NCBI GenBank assembly: GCA_014379625.1
Contig: JACMLJ010000036.1
Span: forward strand, 83,974 to 147,973
DNA length: 64,000 bases
Direction of reading: 5' to 3'
Origin: Ferruginibacter sp.
Lineage (GTDB): Bacteria; Bacteroidota; Bacteroidia; Chitinophagales; Chitinophagaceae
Of the stretch, positions 27,228 through 36,298 are shown piece by piece (the first letter of the stretch is position 1; each line of letters begins with the position of its first letter). The translations under genes were made by a program, and so were the position numbers. The notes below the pieces were generated by a model. It did not search any database. It saw only the letters and a program-made list of their open reading frames with translations, and was not told the DNA's origin.

Positions 27228-28706
27228 ATGAAAAAAAATATAAAAAAGTTCCTGCTAATATTTATTGCCTTGTGCGTTCTGTATCTTATACTGCTTATTC
27301 CTGATGTTAACAGATCTGCTATTGCCAAAGCAACTGAAACGCCCTTTGCCTGGAATAAAGACGATGTGTGGCTTCAATTGGAAAATGATTTTAAAACCGC
27401 AAAACAGCAGCCAAAGAAAAAAACCGATTCCGCTATCCAACAATTGTTTATCCTGGAGGAATCTTTGTATGGTAAAATTAATGCCGTCGGCCCTGCACCG
27501 GCTGATGCAAATTTTGATGCTATCACCGGTAATTTTTTTATGCTGGCTTCATTAATTGCCGCGCAGCCATTGCAAAGGGATTCCTTTATACATTTATACA
27601 ACAAAATACGAAACAGTATTAAACTTCAATCGCAGCAATGGGATATGAATGATAAAGCATCGCGTGACCGTGTGTACCAGCTTTTGTATGGTATGAGGGC
27701 CGCTGTTGAAGAAGTATTATTGCAAACAAGTCGCATTGCATTTGATCCGGTGATGCCGGTAAAAGCAGAACCATCCGCTACTCCATTCACCATTCTTTTT
27801 GGCATCAAGGTTCATAGCGGCGACCTGTTGGTTTCAAGGGGTGGCGCGGAAGTGTCGGCATTAATTTCACGCGGCAATGATTATCCGGGTAATTTTTCTC
27901 ACGTGGCATTAATTTATGTGGATGAAAAAAATACGCCCTTTTTAATTGAAGCGCATATTGAAAAAGGGGTGGCCATTTCTTCCGCAGAACAATATAAAAA
28001 AGATAAGAAGCTCCGGTTTATGGTATTAAGGCCCCGTGCAGGTTTACCCGGGCTGATGCAGGATCCAATGCTGCCCCAAAAGGCGGCGAAATTGGCTTAT
28101 GATGAGGCCAGTAAACGGCATATCCCTTATGACTTCAAAATGAATTTCCATGATTCCTCGGCTATGTTTTGTTCTGAAGTGGGTTCTTATGCGTATAAAA
28201 AAAATGGGATTCAATTATGGAAAGGGCTGTCTACCATTTCTTCGCAGGGTGTTGTAAACTGGTTACACGTTTTTGGCGTAGAAAATTTTGTAACCCAGAT
28301 GCCCTCCGATCTTGAGTACGACCCTCAGTTAAGTATTGTGGCAGAATGGCGCGACCCGCAAACATTGTACAATGACCATATCGATAATGCGGTAATGGAT
28401 GTATTGCTGGAAGATGCTGACAAAGGGAGACAGATCAGTTATTCCGCCGTGCAATTACCGTTGGTGAGGATAATCAAGGTTTGGTGCCTGCTGAAAAATT
28501 ATCTCGGAAAACCAGCACTGATACCGGAAGGTATGAGCGCCACACAGGCATTGAAAAATCAATATTTTGTTGCTATCTATAATAAGTTAAGAGCGGAAAC
28601 TACCGTACAGGCGGAGCAGTTCTTCCAAACAAATCACTACAGGCCCCCATACTGGCAGATGGTAGGGATTGCACGCAGGGCTAATAGAATGATTCAGGCT
28701 GGTTAA
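27228..28706 (+). CDS. YiiX/YebB-like permuted papain-fold hydrolase
   Basis: The protein has 492 residues with an N-terminal hydrophobic anchor (about 5-22), so it is probably exported or membrane-tethered. The central part matches the YiiX/C92 circularly permuted NlpC/P60 family: HSGDLLVSRGG, then the conserved His in FSHVALIYV and the likely catalytic Cys in MFCSEVGSYAY. Members are predicted cysteine hydrolases acting on lipid or peptidoglycan bonds; no substrate can be named here. Alpha-helical regions flank the domain on both sides. The last 4 bases overlap the convergent ytxJ gene. Confidence 0.75.
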   Translation: MKKNIKKFLLIFIALCVLYLILLIPDVNRSAIAKATETPFAWNKDDVWLQLENDFKTAKQQPKKKTDSAIQQLFILEESLYGKINAVGPAPADANFDAITGNFFMLASLIAAQPLQRDSFIHLYNKIRNSIKLQSQQWDMNDKASRDRVYQLLYGMRAAVEEVLLQTSRIAFDPVMPVKAEPSATPFTILFGIKVHSGDLLVSRGGAEVSALISRGNDYPGNFSHVALIYVDEKNTPFLIEAHIEKGVAISSAEQYKKDKKLRFMVLRPRAGLPGLMQDPMLPQKAAKLAYDEASKRHIPYDFKMNFHDSSAMFCSEVGSYAYKKNGIQLWKGLSTISSQGVVNWLHVFGVENFVTQMPSDLEYDPQLSIVAEWRDPQTLYNDHIDNAVMDVLLEDADKGRQISYSAVQLPLVRIIKVWCLLKNYLGKPALIPEGMSATQALKNQYFVAIYNKLRAETTVQAEQFFQTNHYRPPYWQMVGIARRANRMIQAG

Positions 28707-29038
28707 ATACCCGCCGCCTGTTCTTCAATATCATCCATATTAATACCCGAGTGGTTTTCATCATAAATACACTCCCCGTTTTTGATCAAAAGCACCTGGG
28801 GCGATTCATGAAACACGGAGAAATCTTCGGCTATTTTGTTGGATACGGACCTGTTACTGATCAGGTCGAGAAAATGAAAATCAACATTTCCGGGAGGATT
28901 ACTTCTTTCCAAACGATTTTTAACAACACCGCTGATAGAACACCTGGTACTGTGTTTAAAGATTAATTGGGCTTTTTTTTTCGACTGTTCTTTAATATCC
29001 GCCAATTGTGCCAATGTTGTTAATGCTATCCAATTCAT
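28703..29038 (-). CDS. ytxJ: YtxJ family monothiol bacilliredoxin-like protein
   Basis: This small thioredoxin-fold protein (111 residues) is of the DUF2847/YtxJ family. The single active Cys is in HSTRCSIS (Cys33), where thioredoxins have a CxxC pair, and VFHESPQVLLIKNG is the cis-Pro region. Such proteins are thought to remove bacillithiol from mixed disulfides, and Chitinophagaceae generally make bacillithiol. It lies 15 bases downstream of a tiny lipoprotein gene on the same strand, so the two form an operon. Confidence 0.85.
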   Translation of the reverse strand: MNWIALTTLAQLADIKEQSKKKAQLIFKHSTRCSISGVVKNRLERSNPPGNVDFHFLDLISNRSVSNKIAEDFSVFHESPQVLLIKNGECIYDENHSGINMDDIEEQAAGI

Positions 29039-29053
29039 TTGAAAATACCGGTT

Positions 29054-29170
29054 TTAGTGAATTATATTATCTGACATCGGGCAGCCCGTACCTCGCCTGC
29101 TTGCTCCGCAGGAAGATAATATCATAACCCCTGTAATAACTATTATTGCAAATAATAAAATCTTTTTCAT
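29054..29170 (-). CDS. Very small lipoprotein (38 residues)
   Basis: The ATG at 29170 opens a 38-codon frame. Lys-Lys and a hydrophobic core (MKKILLFAIIVITG) lead to the lipobox LSSC, then the short tail GASRRGTGCP and a few more residues. This is a complete lipoprotein signal with a mature peptide of under 20 residues and one further Cys. A good -7 box (TATATTTG at 29213-29220) lies upstream and ytxJ follows after 15 bases. It is too short for standard gene calling. Function is unknown; the extra Cys beside a bacillithiol-linked gene may matter. Confidence 0.7.
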   Translation of the reverse strand: MKKILLFAIIVITGVMILSSCGASRRGTGCPMSDNIIH

Positions 29171-29212
29171 TTATGCTGGGTTTTATTTGAATGTATTTCT
29201 ATTTTTGCTTTG

Positions 29213-29220
29213 CAAATATA
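29213..29220 (-). promoter_or_regulatory. -7 promoter box for the small lipoprotein and ytxJ
   Basis: On the minus strand this reads TATATTTG, a perfect TAnnTTTG, followed by CAAAG, 42 bases before the start codon. No good -33 TTG was seen at the usual distance. Confidence 0.5.
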
Positions 29221-29415
29221 CGAAACCTTTCTTTAGGGTATAAATAATGACTATTTCAGTATAAAAAGTTACCTTGCTCAAGCTAGTACCAATGATACCG
29301 GGTATATGTATAAAATACATTCCTATAAACTGTTTATCCGGCATTTTAGTGTATCCCCGGCAATAAATATTTAACTCCGGTAAAATAAAAATATCATTTA
29401 AACAAAAATCTAAAA

Positions 29416-30189
29416 ATGTCCTTATTATTAACCCGTCCAATTGTGTTCATTGATTTAGAAACTACCGGGGTAAATCTTTCAACAGACCGGATTGTAGAAG
29501 TAGCGATGATAAAAATACTACCCGATGCATCGAGGCAGGTAAAAAGAAAACTCATTAATCCCGGGATGCCTATTCCGCCCCAGTCTATAGAAATACATGG
29601 TATTACGGATGCAATGGTAAAAGATGCACCCACATTCAAACAGAGTGGTAATGAGCTTAAGCAATTTATTGAGCATTGTGATATGGGGGGGTATAACAGC
29701 AACCGTTTTGATATTCCGATGTTGATGGAAGAATTTTTACGTGCAGGAATGGACGTGGATCTCAGTACCCGCCGGATGGTGGATGTGCAGCATATTTTTT
29801 ACACCATGGAACCACGTACCCTCACGGCAGCCTACAAATTTTATTGTGAAAAAGAATTGATAGATGCACATAGCGCCGAAGCGGATGTAAGCGCGACCAT
29901 TGATGTTTTATTATCACAGATCAAACGTTACCCGCAGTTGGGGAATTCCATAGATACCATACTTGGAACCATTGGCGAGGATAAAGTAGTGGATTATGCC
30001 CGCCGTTTTTTGTTTGATGATAAGGGTGTTGAAGTATTTAATTTTGGTAAGCATAAAGGTAGGCCGGTAGTGGATGTATTGAAGGCTGAGCCGCAGTATT
30101 ACGACTGGATGATGAGGGGTGATTTTCCGCTCCATACAAAGCAAAAACTTACGGAAATATTAAACCGGACCCTGTTAAAAAATAATTAA
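29416..30189 (+). CDS. DnaQ-like 3'-5' exonuclease
   Basis: The protein has 257 residues. The N-terminal DEDDh exonuclease domain (about 1-180) has the metal motif FIDLETTG, the second acidic motif NSNRFDIPML and the final HSAEADV. The C-terminal part contains NFGKHKGRPVVDVL and YYDWMMRGDFP, the small domain seen in ExoX-like proteins rather than in the replicative epsilon subunit. It probably degrades or proofreads DNA in repair. The neighbours are unrelated, and 77 bases separate it from the next gene on the same strand. Confidence 0.88.
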   Translation: MSLLLTRPIVFIDLETTGVNLSTDRIVEVAMIKILPDASRQVKRKLINPGMPIPPQSIEIHGITDAMVKDAPTFKQSGNELKQFIEHCDMGGYNSNRFDIPMLMEEFLRAGMDVDLSTRRMVDVQHIFYTMEPRTLTAAYKFYCEKELIDAHSAEADVSATIDVLLSQIKRYPQLGNSIDTILGTIGEDKVVDYARRFLFDDKGVEVFNFGKHKGRPVVDVLKAEPQYYDWMMRGDFPLHTKQKLTEILNRTLLKNN

Positions 30190-30266
30190 ATCAGGAATGA
30201 TCAAAATTTGTTAGGGCCGGTTTACGGTACAATTTGTAAATTCGTTCAAATAGTGTCCCGAAAATA

Positions 30267-31052
30267 TTGGAAAAAATAGTTATCATACCGACTTATAACG
30301 AGAAAGAGAACATTGAAAACATAATTGTTGCCGTGATTGGATTGCAACAAAATTATCATGTCTTAATCATCGATGACGGATCCCCGGATGGAACGGCGGA
30401 TGTGGTAAAATCACTATTTTATAAATATCCACAGCAATTATTTTTAGAAGAACGAAAAGGGAAATTGGGTTTGGGTACCGCTTATATCCACGGGTTTCGA
30501 TGGGCTTTGGAAAAAGGTTACCAGTTTATTTTTGAAATGGATGCTGATTTTTCTCACAATCCCCGCGACCTTGAAAGCCTGTACCAGGCAGGTAAAAATG
30601 GGGCCGGGGTATCAGTAGGTTCCAGATATGTAAAAGGGGGAGCGGTTGAAAACTGGCCTACCAACCGTATCGCTTTATCAAAAGGCGCTTCCCTTTACAC
30701 CAGGATAATAACCTGGATGCCGGTACATGATCCAACTGCCGGCTTTGTTTGCTACCGCAGGGAATTTTTGGAAACGATCAATTTATCTGAAATAACTTTT
30801 GTCGGGTACGCCTTCCAGATAGAGATGAAATTCGCTGCCTGGAAATTAGGCTTTAAGATCGCTGAAGTGCCTATCACCTTTATCGACCGTCAGCTCGGCG
30901 AAAGCAAAATGAATAAGGGTATCGTAAAAGAAGGTATACTGGGCGTATTAAAATTACGCTGGATGAGTATGTTTAAAAACTACCGTAACAAGGTAAAGAA
31001 CGGCTATCCCAATAATCCCGTCGCCTATCCTCAACCGGAAGTGTTGCTGTAA
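30267..31052 (+). CDS. Polyprenol/dolichol-phosphate mannose synthase-like glycosyltransferase (GT2)
   Basis: The protein has 261 residues and starts at TTG 30267, which gives the expected N-terminus MEKIVIIPTYNEKENI; no ATG fits. It is a GT2 fold with nucleotide-sugar motifs DDGSPDGTADVV and EMDADFSHNPRDL, closely matching the DPM1 group without C-terminal membrane helices. It would transfer a sugar, usually mannose, from a nucleotide donor to a polyprenyl phosphate at the inner membrane for glycan or lipoprotein glycosylation. The acceptor pathway is not visible nearby. Confidence 0.87.
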   Translation: MEKIVIIPTYNEKENIENIIVAVIGLQQNYHVLIIDDGSPDGTADVVKSLFYKYPQQLFLEERKGKLGLGTAYIHGFRWALEKGYQFIFEMDADFSHNPRDLESLYQAGKNGAGVSVGSRYVKGGAVENWPTNRIALSKGASLYTRIITWMPVHDPTAGFVCYRREFLETINLSEITFVGYAFQIEMKFAAWKLGFKIAEVPITFIDRQLGESKMNKGIVKEGILGVLKLRWMSMFKNYRNKVKNGYPNNPVAYPQPEVLL

Positions 31053-31142
31053 CTCCCCGTTCCTGCGCACTAATCTCATTTAGATAAACCCGGGGCTCAA
31101 TTGCACGCGTTCCTTTAAAAATGGTCAAAAAATTTCCTTTTT

Positions 31143-32042
31143 TTATTTAAATCCCGGATGAAATTGCAGGAGGGTGTTACGCAGGAATTCCCTGTCGAGG
31201 TGTGTATAAATTTCAGTGGTGGTGATACTTTCGTGCCCAAGCATCTCCTGCACCGCGCGCAAGTCGGCGCCACCTTCTACCAAATGTGTCGCAAAAGAAT
31301 GCCGGAAGGTATGGGGCGAGATGATCTTTTTTATACCGGCAAGCCTGGCCAGTTCTTTAATAATCAGGAATATCATTACCCGCGAAAGTTTACTGCCGCG
31401 GCGGTTTAAAAATAAAATATCTTCATTGCCGGGTTTAACCTTAATGTGTACACGAATATTGTCCCGGTAGATATTGATGTACTTAATGGCATCGGTTCCA
31501 ATCGGTATTAATCTTTCTTTATCACCTTTCCCGATTATCCTAACAAACCCGGCATCAGGGTAAAGGCAACTGATCCGCAGGTTCACTGCCTCTGTTACCC
31601 GTAAGCCACAACTGTACAGGGTTTCCAGGATAGCCTTGTTCCTCCCGCCTTCCGCTTTGCTGAGGTCAATGCTGTCGATGATGGACACTATTTCCTCAAA
31701 ACTCAGTACATCGGGCAAAGCCCTTTTTAGTTTGGGTGATTCCAGCAGGGTAGCGGGATCAATCGAAATGATCTGTTCCTGCAGGCAGTATTTAAAAAAA
31801 CTCCTCAGTCCCGAAATGATCCTTGCCTGTGATCCTGGTGTCATGCCCAGTTCGCTGATCCAGCGGATAAAATTTTCAAGGTCCTTTAATACAATTTGCT
31901 GAGGCGATTTTAATGCATTGGTGCCGGCTATCCAGGTGGTCAGTTTTTCAATATCGTGCAGGTACGCTTCCACAGAATTGTCACTCAGCGATTTTTCTAA
32001 TTGGAGGTAGGCTTTGTACCCCTTTTTATAGGATTCCCACAT
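31143..32042 (-). CDS. xerD: Tyrosine recombinase XerD-like
   Basis: This site-specific recombinase (299 residues) resolves chromosome dimers at dif with its partner. The N-terminal SAM-like domain spans about 1-95 and the catalytic domain 105-299. All active residues are present: Arg148 ([10 protein letters not shown]), Lys172 ([10 protein letters not shown]), His244 and Arg247 ([10 protein letters not shown]), His270 (LGHESI), Tyr279 (EIYTHL). It is a housekeeping gene with no integrative element around it. XerC versus XerD cannot be fully separated by eye; the form fits XerD. Confidence 0.9.
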   Translation of the reverse strand: MWESYKKGYKAYLQLEKSLSDNSVEAYLHDIEKLTTWIAGTNALKSPQQIVLKDLENFIRWISELGMTPGSQARIISGLRSFFKYCLQEQIISIDPATLLESPKLKRALPDVLSFEEIVSIIDSIDLSKAEGGRNKAILETLYSCGLRVTEAVNLRISCLYPDAGFVRIIGKGDKERLIPIGTDAIKYINIYRDNIRVHIKVKPGNEDILFLNRRGSKLSRVMIFLIIKELARLAGIKKIISPHTFRHSFATHLVEGGADLRAVQEMLGHESITTTEIYTHLDREFLRNTLLQFHPGFK

Positions 32043-32050
32043 AGTACAAA

Positions 32051-32086
32051 TTTGAAAATGTGAAAATGTGAAAATTTGAAAATGAG
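32051..32086. repeat. GAAAATTT/GAAAATGT tandem low-complexity repeat
   Basis: Four units of the type TGAAAATTTG or TGAAAATGTG follow each other just upstream of the xerD start. The same words recur at 32789-32812 and, inverted, at 53980-54006. Confidence 0.7.
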
Positions 32087-32287
32087 TGGCCTGTATTATC
32101 GGAAAAAACAGGAGCGCAATATTTACCGGTGATATAGTTTTGATCGGTAATCATAGGAAGTGGTTGAGACATCAAAGGGTGACTTTTTTTGCGAACCGGT
32201 ATACGCTTGTTTTTAAATTTGTAATTTTTCTTCCCGTTGGTAAAGGTTTGCTTATTTTCGTTTACATACCTTAATACTTTCTTACTA

Positions 32288-32788
32288 ATGATAGTAAACT
32301 TTCGGTCGTTCAAACAAAAAGTACGATACCATAAAAAATCGTTTAAGTCATTTTTAACTAAGTTAGAAAAAAATCCCCCAAAAGGATTGCATAAATTACT
32401 TGACGAGGTAGATAAAGAAGTTTGGGCAGAAACGGATTGCCTGAGCTGTGGTAATTGCTGCAAAAAAATGACTCCCACTTTTTCCGTAAAAGATATCAAA
32501 CGTATTTCAACGCATTTTGAAATGACCCCGGATGAATTCAAAGCGAAATGGCTGAGGTATGATAAAAAGGATGACGACTGGCAAAATAAAAAACAACCCT
32601 GCCAGTTTTTAAACCTGGCGGATAATAAATGCTCCATTTATTCCATTCGTCCGGCAGACTGCGCAGGCTTTCCGCATCTTACCAAAAAGAAAGCGGTGGA
32701 TTATATTCATATACATAAACAGAATATTCAGTATTGTCCTGCTACATTTAAGATGGTAGAGAAGATGAAGGCTTTGATAATGGGATAA
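32288..32788 (+). CDS. YkgJ-type cysteine-cluster protein (Zn/Fe chelating)
   Basis: The protein has 166 residues from the ATG at 32288; the frame is open from 32237 but that adds an odd hydrophobic lead. The Cys motifs DCLSCGNCCKKM, QPCQFLN, KCSIYSIRPADCAGFP and YCPATF match the PF03692 cluster family, proposed to bind zinc or an iron-sulfur cluster. The exact role is unknown. The gene lies between xerD and yraN and is flanked on both sides by low-complexity repeats. Confidence 0.85.
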   Translation: MIVNFRSFKQKVRYHKKSFKSFLTKLEKNPPKGLHKLLDEVDKEVWAETDCLSCGNCCKKMTPTFSVKDIKRISTHFEMTPDEFKAKWLRYDKKDDDWQNKKQPCQFLNLADNKCSIYSIRPADCAGFPHLTKKKAVDYIHIHKQNIQYCPATFKMVEKMKALIMG

Positions 32789-32850
32789 TTTGAAAATTTG
32801 AAAATGAAGGAATGGGTTAATGTGCTGATTAGCTAATTAGCTAATTTCTA
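32789..32850. repeat. Low-complexity repeats after the YkgJ-like gene
   Basis: TTTGAAAA units (32789-32812) directly follow the stop codon. A TTAGCTAA array (GATTAGCTAATTAGCTAATT, about 32827-32846) comes next. The second type recurs in part at 21681-21702 upstream of thrA. Confidence 0.65.
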
Positions 32851-32888
32851 TTGAGCATGAATATTTTGATATTAGCCTCCATTGTTTT

Positions 32889-33245
32889 TTACAAATACAC
32901 ATCCTCAATAAAAAAATATTCTACCGGTTCATCCTTTATTAGTAAGATAGAGAGAATGTTGAACTGGATACGCTGCCATTGCGGATATTGGTGGAGGTAT
33001 TCTTCGGCGGCATTGATCAGGTTCTGTATCTTTTTTTTACCTACGGTTTCTTCGGGAAATCCAAATTTCCTGGATCGCCTGGTTTTAATTTCTATAAAAT
33101 GTAAAACAGTATCCTTTTCCGCAATGGTATCTACTTCCCAGTGTGAATGTCTCCAGTTTTTTTCTTTGATGATAAACCCTTTTTCGAGCAGCCATGCTAT
33201 GCCTAATGCTTCTCCTGTTTTGCCGGTATGGATATGTTTTGCCAT
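32889..33245 (-). CDS. YraN family (UPF0102) putative endonuclease
   Basis: The protein has 118 residues with the YraN pattern: GKTGEALGIAWLLEKG, the Asn-Trp-Arg turn, then the nuclease-like signature WEVDTIA with FIEIKTRRSRKFG. This is the E-x-D ... E-x-K arrangement of restriction-endonuclease folds. Family function is still uncertain but probably DNA processing. It is a single gene, often found near rnhA homologues, and rnhA does lie about 800 bases away here. Confidence 0.88.
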   Translation of the reverse strand: MAKHIHTGKTGEALGIAWLLEKGFIIKEKNWRHSHWEVDTIAEKDTVLHFIEIKTRRSRKFGFPEETVGKKKIQNLINAAEEYLHQYPQWQRIQFNILSILLIKDEPVEYFFIEDVYL

Positions 33246-33373
33246 GGTTAGATTGAATGTTTGCGCTAGGAAGGGTTAGCCATCTTCAGTAAGCGGGTTG
33301 ACAGTCATCCATATTCCGGCAATAAATCATGGGATCCTGTCAGGGGCCGGCAACCGGCTACAAATTTTAAATA

Positions 33374-33404
33374 TTGTTCCACACCAATTTATTACCTATT
33401 TTTG
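33374..33404 (+). promoter_or_regulatory. Bacteroidota-type promoter for the DUF6580 gene
   Basis: TTG (33374-33376), 20 bases, then TATTTTTG (33397-33404): a full match to the TTG / TAnnTTTG pattern. The start codon lies 20 bases downstream, so the mRNA leader is very short. Confidence 0.7.
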
Positions 33405-33423
33405 CCCCGTTAAATTTTAATAA

Positions 33424-33999
33424 ATGAAGATAGATAAATCGATCATAGGAAGTTTTGTTTTGCTGGTAATTATTGCTTCGTTATACAGGATAATGCCGGG
33501 CAGACCCCTTGGTTTTGCGCCCCAGATAGCCATGGCCTTATTCAGTGGCAGTATCATCAAAGACAAAAAGTTTTCTTTCCTCTTACCCATCCTTTCAATG
33601 CTGGTGTCCGATATTATTTACGAAGTGTTATTCCGGTTCAACATTACATCCGTTATGGGTTTTTATGAGGGGCAACTATTGAATTATGTTTTGTTTGGAG
33701 CACTCACTGTAATTGGATTTTGGATCAAAAAAGAAAATTTGCTGCACATTGCAGGAGGATCCATTGCCGGCGCCAGTTTTTACTTTATCCTTTCCAACTT
33801 TATTGTATGGATCGGGGGCGGGCTGGGAATTGATAATCTGCCGTACGCCAGATCCTGGGACGGGCTAATGAAATGCTATAGCGAGGGTATTCCGTTTTAT
33901 TTGGGCAGTTTGGTGGCCACTGTATTCTTTAGCGGCGTCTTGTTTGGCGGCTACTTCCTGTTGAATAAATATGCGATACGCAAACAGGTAATTGCTTAA
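33424..33999 (+). CDS. DUF6580 family membrane protein
   Basis: The protein has 191 residues with five to six hydrophobic helices. The N-terminal part holds the family pattern GFAPQIAMALFSG and FLLPILSMLVSDIIYE, then a short loop with NYVLFGALTVIGFW and a conserved YFILSNFIVWIGGG. Such proteins resemble the S-component/ECF-type membrane fold in layout and may bind a small solute, but nothing here shows which. A good promoter lies directly upstream. The next gene, rnhA, is convergent. Confidence 0.75.
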   Translation: MKIDKSIIGSFVLLVIIASLYRIMPGRPLGFAPQIAMALFSGSIIKDKKFSFLLPILSMLVSDIIYEVLFRFNITSVMGFYEGQLLNYVLFGALTVIGFWIKKENLLHIAGGSIAGASFYFILSNFIVWIGGGLGIDNLPYARSWDGLMKCYSEGIPFYLGSLVATVFFSGVLFGGYFLLNKYAIRKQVIA

Positions 34000-34049
34000 A
34001 TGACTTCAGCCGTCAGATAGAAATGCCGCTCTTTTGGGTAGCTTTTTTT

Positions 34050-34511
34050 TTACACTGATTCCTCGTATCCTTTATCAATCAGCTTTTCCTTTCCATCCGC
34101 TGCTGAAGTGGCTAATTCATCACAGCGGTGATTGTACGGGTTATTGGCATGGCCTTTTACCCATACAAATTTTATATTGAATTTTTTCGCCAGTTCATGA
34201 TAGTGTTTCCAAAGGTCACTGTTTTTTTTGCCACCTTTAAAATCCGTTTTTATCCAGGTTTTCAGCCACCCTTTTTCCACTGAGTTTACTACATACTGGC
34301 TGTCCGAGTAAACCGTCACGGGCAATTCATTTTTTTTGATGGCTTCCAATCCCGCAATTACGGCCAGTAATTCCATCCGGTTATTGGTGGTGAGCCTGAA
34401 CCCTTTTGACAATTCTTTGCGGTGCCCACCCCATATCAGTATTGCACCATACCCGCCGGGGCCGGGATTACCTCTTGATGAACCATCTGTGTAAAGTAGT
34501 ATGTTTTCCAT
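34050..34511 (-). CDS. rnhA: Ribonuclease HI
   Basis: This enzyme cuts the RNA strand of RNA-DNA hybrids during replication and repair. It has 153 residues, the normal length. Catalytic residues are visible as Asp9 (LYTDGSSRGNPG), Glu47 (NRMELLAV), Asp70 (VYSDSQYV), His121 and Asp131 (VKGHANNPYNHRCDELA). The basic handle region (WIKTDFKGGKK) is present. A T8 run precedes the stop on the plus strand. It appears to be a single gene. Confidence 0.95.
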   Translation of the reverse strand: MENILLYTDGSSRGNPGPGGYGAILIWGGHRKELSKGFRLTTNNRMELLAVIAGLEAIKKNELPVTVYSDSQYVVNSVEKGWLKTWIKTDFKGGKKNSDLWKHYHELAKKFNIKFVWVKGHANNPYNHRCDELATSAADGKEKLIDKGYEESV

Positions 34512-34669
34512 TATTTAAATTGACACTGAAAATTACTTTGCAAAAGGATTTATTTTAAGATGAGCTCACCCAATGTATACTAACTTTAAAAAAAAGGAAC
34601 ATTTTTAACCGGGCAATTAATTATCCACCCCTAATTTTATTATGAGCAAACAGGTAAGTTAAGTATTGT

Positions 34670-36298
34670 TTACACCTGCATAACCCCTGATTTAAATTCA
34701 GCAATATCTTTATTATGATTGGCTGCGGCAATGCCTTCCGATATTAAATTCCGCGTTTCGGCAGGGTCGATGATATCGTCTACCCATAACCTTGCTGCTG
34801 CGTAGTACGGCGTGGTTTGGGTTTGGTATCGCTCCATAATTTCACTTAATAATTTTTCTTCTTCTACAGGTGTAATTACCGCGCCTTTTGCTTTTAAGGA
34901 GGCCACCTGTATCTGTAATAAAGTTTTGGCAGCCTGTTCGCCACCCATTACCGCGATTTTCGCCGTAGGCCATGCATAAATAAAACGAGGATCATATGCC
35001 TTGCCACACATGGCATAATTGCCGGCGCCGTAACTGTTGCCGATAATGAAAGTGATTTTTGGAACCACTGAATTGGCTACCGCGTTAACCATTTTGGCGC
35101 CGTCTTTTATTATGCCCGAATGTTCGCTGCGACTGCCCACCATAAAGCCGGTAACATCCTGCAAAAAAACAAGTGGTATTTTTTTTTGATTACAGTTCAT
35201 TATAAACCGCGCTGCTTTATCAGCGCTGTCGTTGTAAATAACACCGCCTAACTGCATTTCGCCTTTTTTGTTTTTCACCAGCAGGCGCTGATTGGCAACA
35301 ATACCTACGGCCCATCCATCTACACGGCCATAACCACATACAATCGTTTTGCCGTAATCTTTTTTAAACTGGTCAAAGCTTCCTGCATCCGTTATACATT
35401 CAATGATATCAACAATATTATAGGGCCTGGTATTGCCTTCATTCATGATGCCATATATTTCATTGGCTTCTTTTTTTGGCGCAATGCTTTTTATCCTGTC
35501 AAACCCCGCATCGCCCGCCCTGCCCAGTTTACTGATAATTTTTTTTATATGGTCAAGGGTATCTTTTTCCGTTTCAAATTTATAATCCGCAATGCCGCTG
35601 ATGGCGGTATGTGTTTCGGCGCCGCCCAATGTTTCACTGTCGGTATCTTCACCTATCGCAGCCTTTACAAGGTAGGGGCCTGCTAAAAAAATAGAACCAT
35701 TTCCTTCTACCATCAGCGTTTCATCGCTCATAATGGGCAGGTAAGCGCCACCGGCTACGCAGGGGCCCATTACCGCGGCTACCTGGGTAATACCCATTGC
35801 GCTCATTTTAGCGTTGTTGCGAAAGATGCGGCCAAAATGTTCTTTATCCGGAAAAATTTCATCCTGCAAAGGCAGGTATACCCCGGCGCTATCTACCAGG
35901 TAAATAACGGGTAATTTATTTTCCATCGCTATTTCCTGCATGCGTAAATTTTTTTTACCGGTAATGGGAAACCAGGCCCCTGCCTTTACCGTTTGATCAT
36001 TGGCCACCACCACGCATTGCTTACCGCTGATATAACCGATACCGCTTACCGTTCCGCCAGCGGGGCATCCTCCCTCCTCCGCATACATGCCGTAGCCGGC
36101 AAATGCACCGATCTCAATAAACGGGGTATCTGTATCGCAGAGATAGCTGATCCGCTCCCTTGCCGTGAGTTTATTTCTTTCCCGTTGTTTTTCAATCGCC
36201 TTTTTTCCGCCGCCTTCATAGATTTTTTCCAGCTTTTGTCTTACCTGGCTATAGGCAAGTTTCATGGCATCTTCGTTTTTATTGAATGCTAAATCCAT
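34670..36298 (-). CDS. Acyl-CoA carboxylase, carboxyltransferase (beta) subunit
   Basis: The protein has 542 residues from the ATG at 36298; the longer frame to 36370 has a hydrophobic, His-rich lead not found in the family. It is a two-domain crotonase-fold carboxyltransferase. The N-terminal half has AGGTVSGIGYI, the SAGVYLPLQ loop and GPCVAGGAYLPIMSDE; the C-terminal half has VTGFMVGSRSEHSGI and GNSYGAGNYAMCG. It is closest in form to methylcrotonyl-CoA carboxylase beta (leucine breakdown), though propionyl-CoA carboxylase beta is also possible. No biotin-carrying alpha subunit is in the window. A TATTTTTG box on this strand (36368-36375) may be its promoter. Confidence 0.88.
   Translation of the reverse strand: MDLAFNKNEDAMKLAYSQVRQKLEKIYEGGGKKAIEKQRERNKLTARERISYLCDTDTPFIEIGAFAGYGMYAEEGGCPAGGTVSGIGYISGKQCVVVANDQTVKAGAWFPITGKKNLRMQEIAMENKLPVIYLVDSAGVYLPLQDEIFPDKEHFGRIFRNNAKMSAMGITQVAAVMGPCVAGGAYLPIMSDETLMVEGNGSIFLAGPYLVKAAIGEDTDSETLGGAETHTAISGIADYKFETEKDTLDHIKKIISKLGRAGDAGFDRIKSIAPKKEANEIYGIMNEGNTRPYNIVDIIECITDAGSFDQFKKDYGKTIVCGYGRVDGWAVGIVANQRLLVKNKKGEMQLGGVIYNDSADKAARFIMNCNQKKIPLVFLQDVTGFMVGSRSEHSGIIKDGAKMVNAVANSVVPKITFIIGNSYGAGNYAMCGKAYDPRFIYAWPTAKIAVMGGEQAAKTLLQIQVASLKAKGAVITPVEEEKLLSEIMERYQTQTTPYYAAARLWVDDIIDPAETRNLISEGIAAANHNKDIAEFKSGVMQV

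Noticed and set aside
31143..32042. Integrase of a mobile island
   Set aside because: All features fit a housekeeping XerD; no attachment-site repeats, tRNA or cargo genes around it.
32026..32637. 203-codon minus-strand frame across the YkgJ-like gene
   Set aside because: Antisense to a gene with clear Cys motifs, and it translates low-complexity repeats.
32851..33279. 142-codon plus-strand frame across yraN
   Set aside because: Antisense shadow of a recognisable gene.
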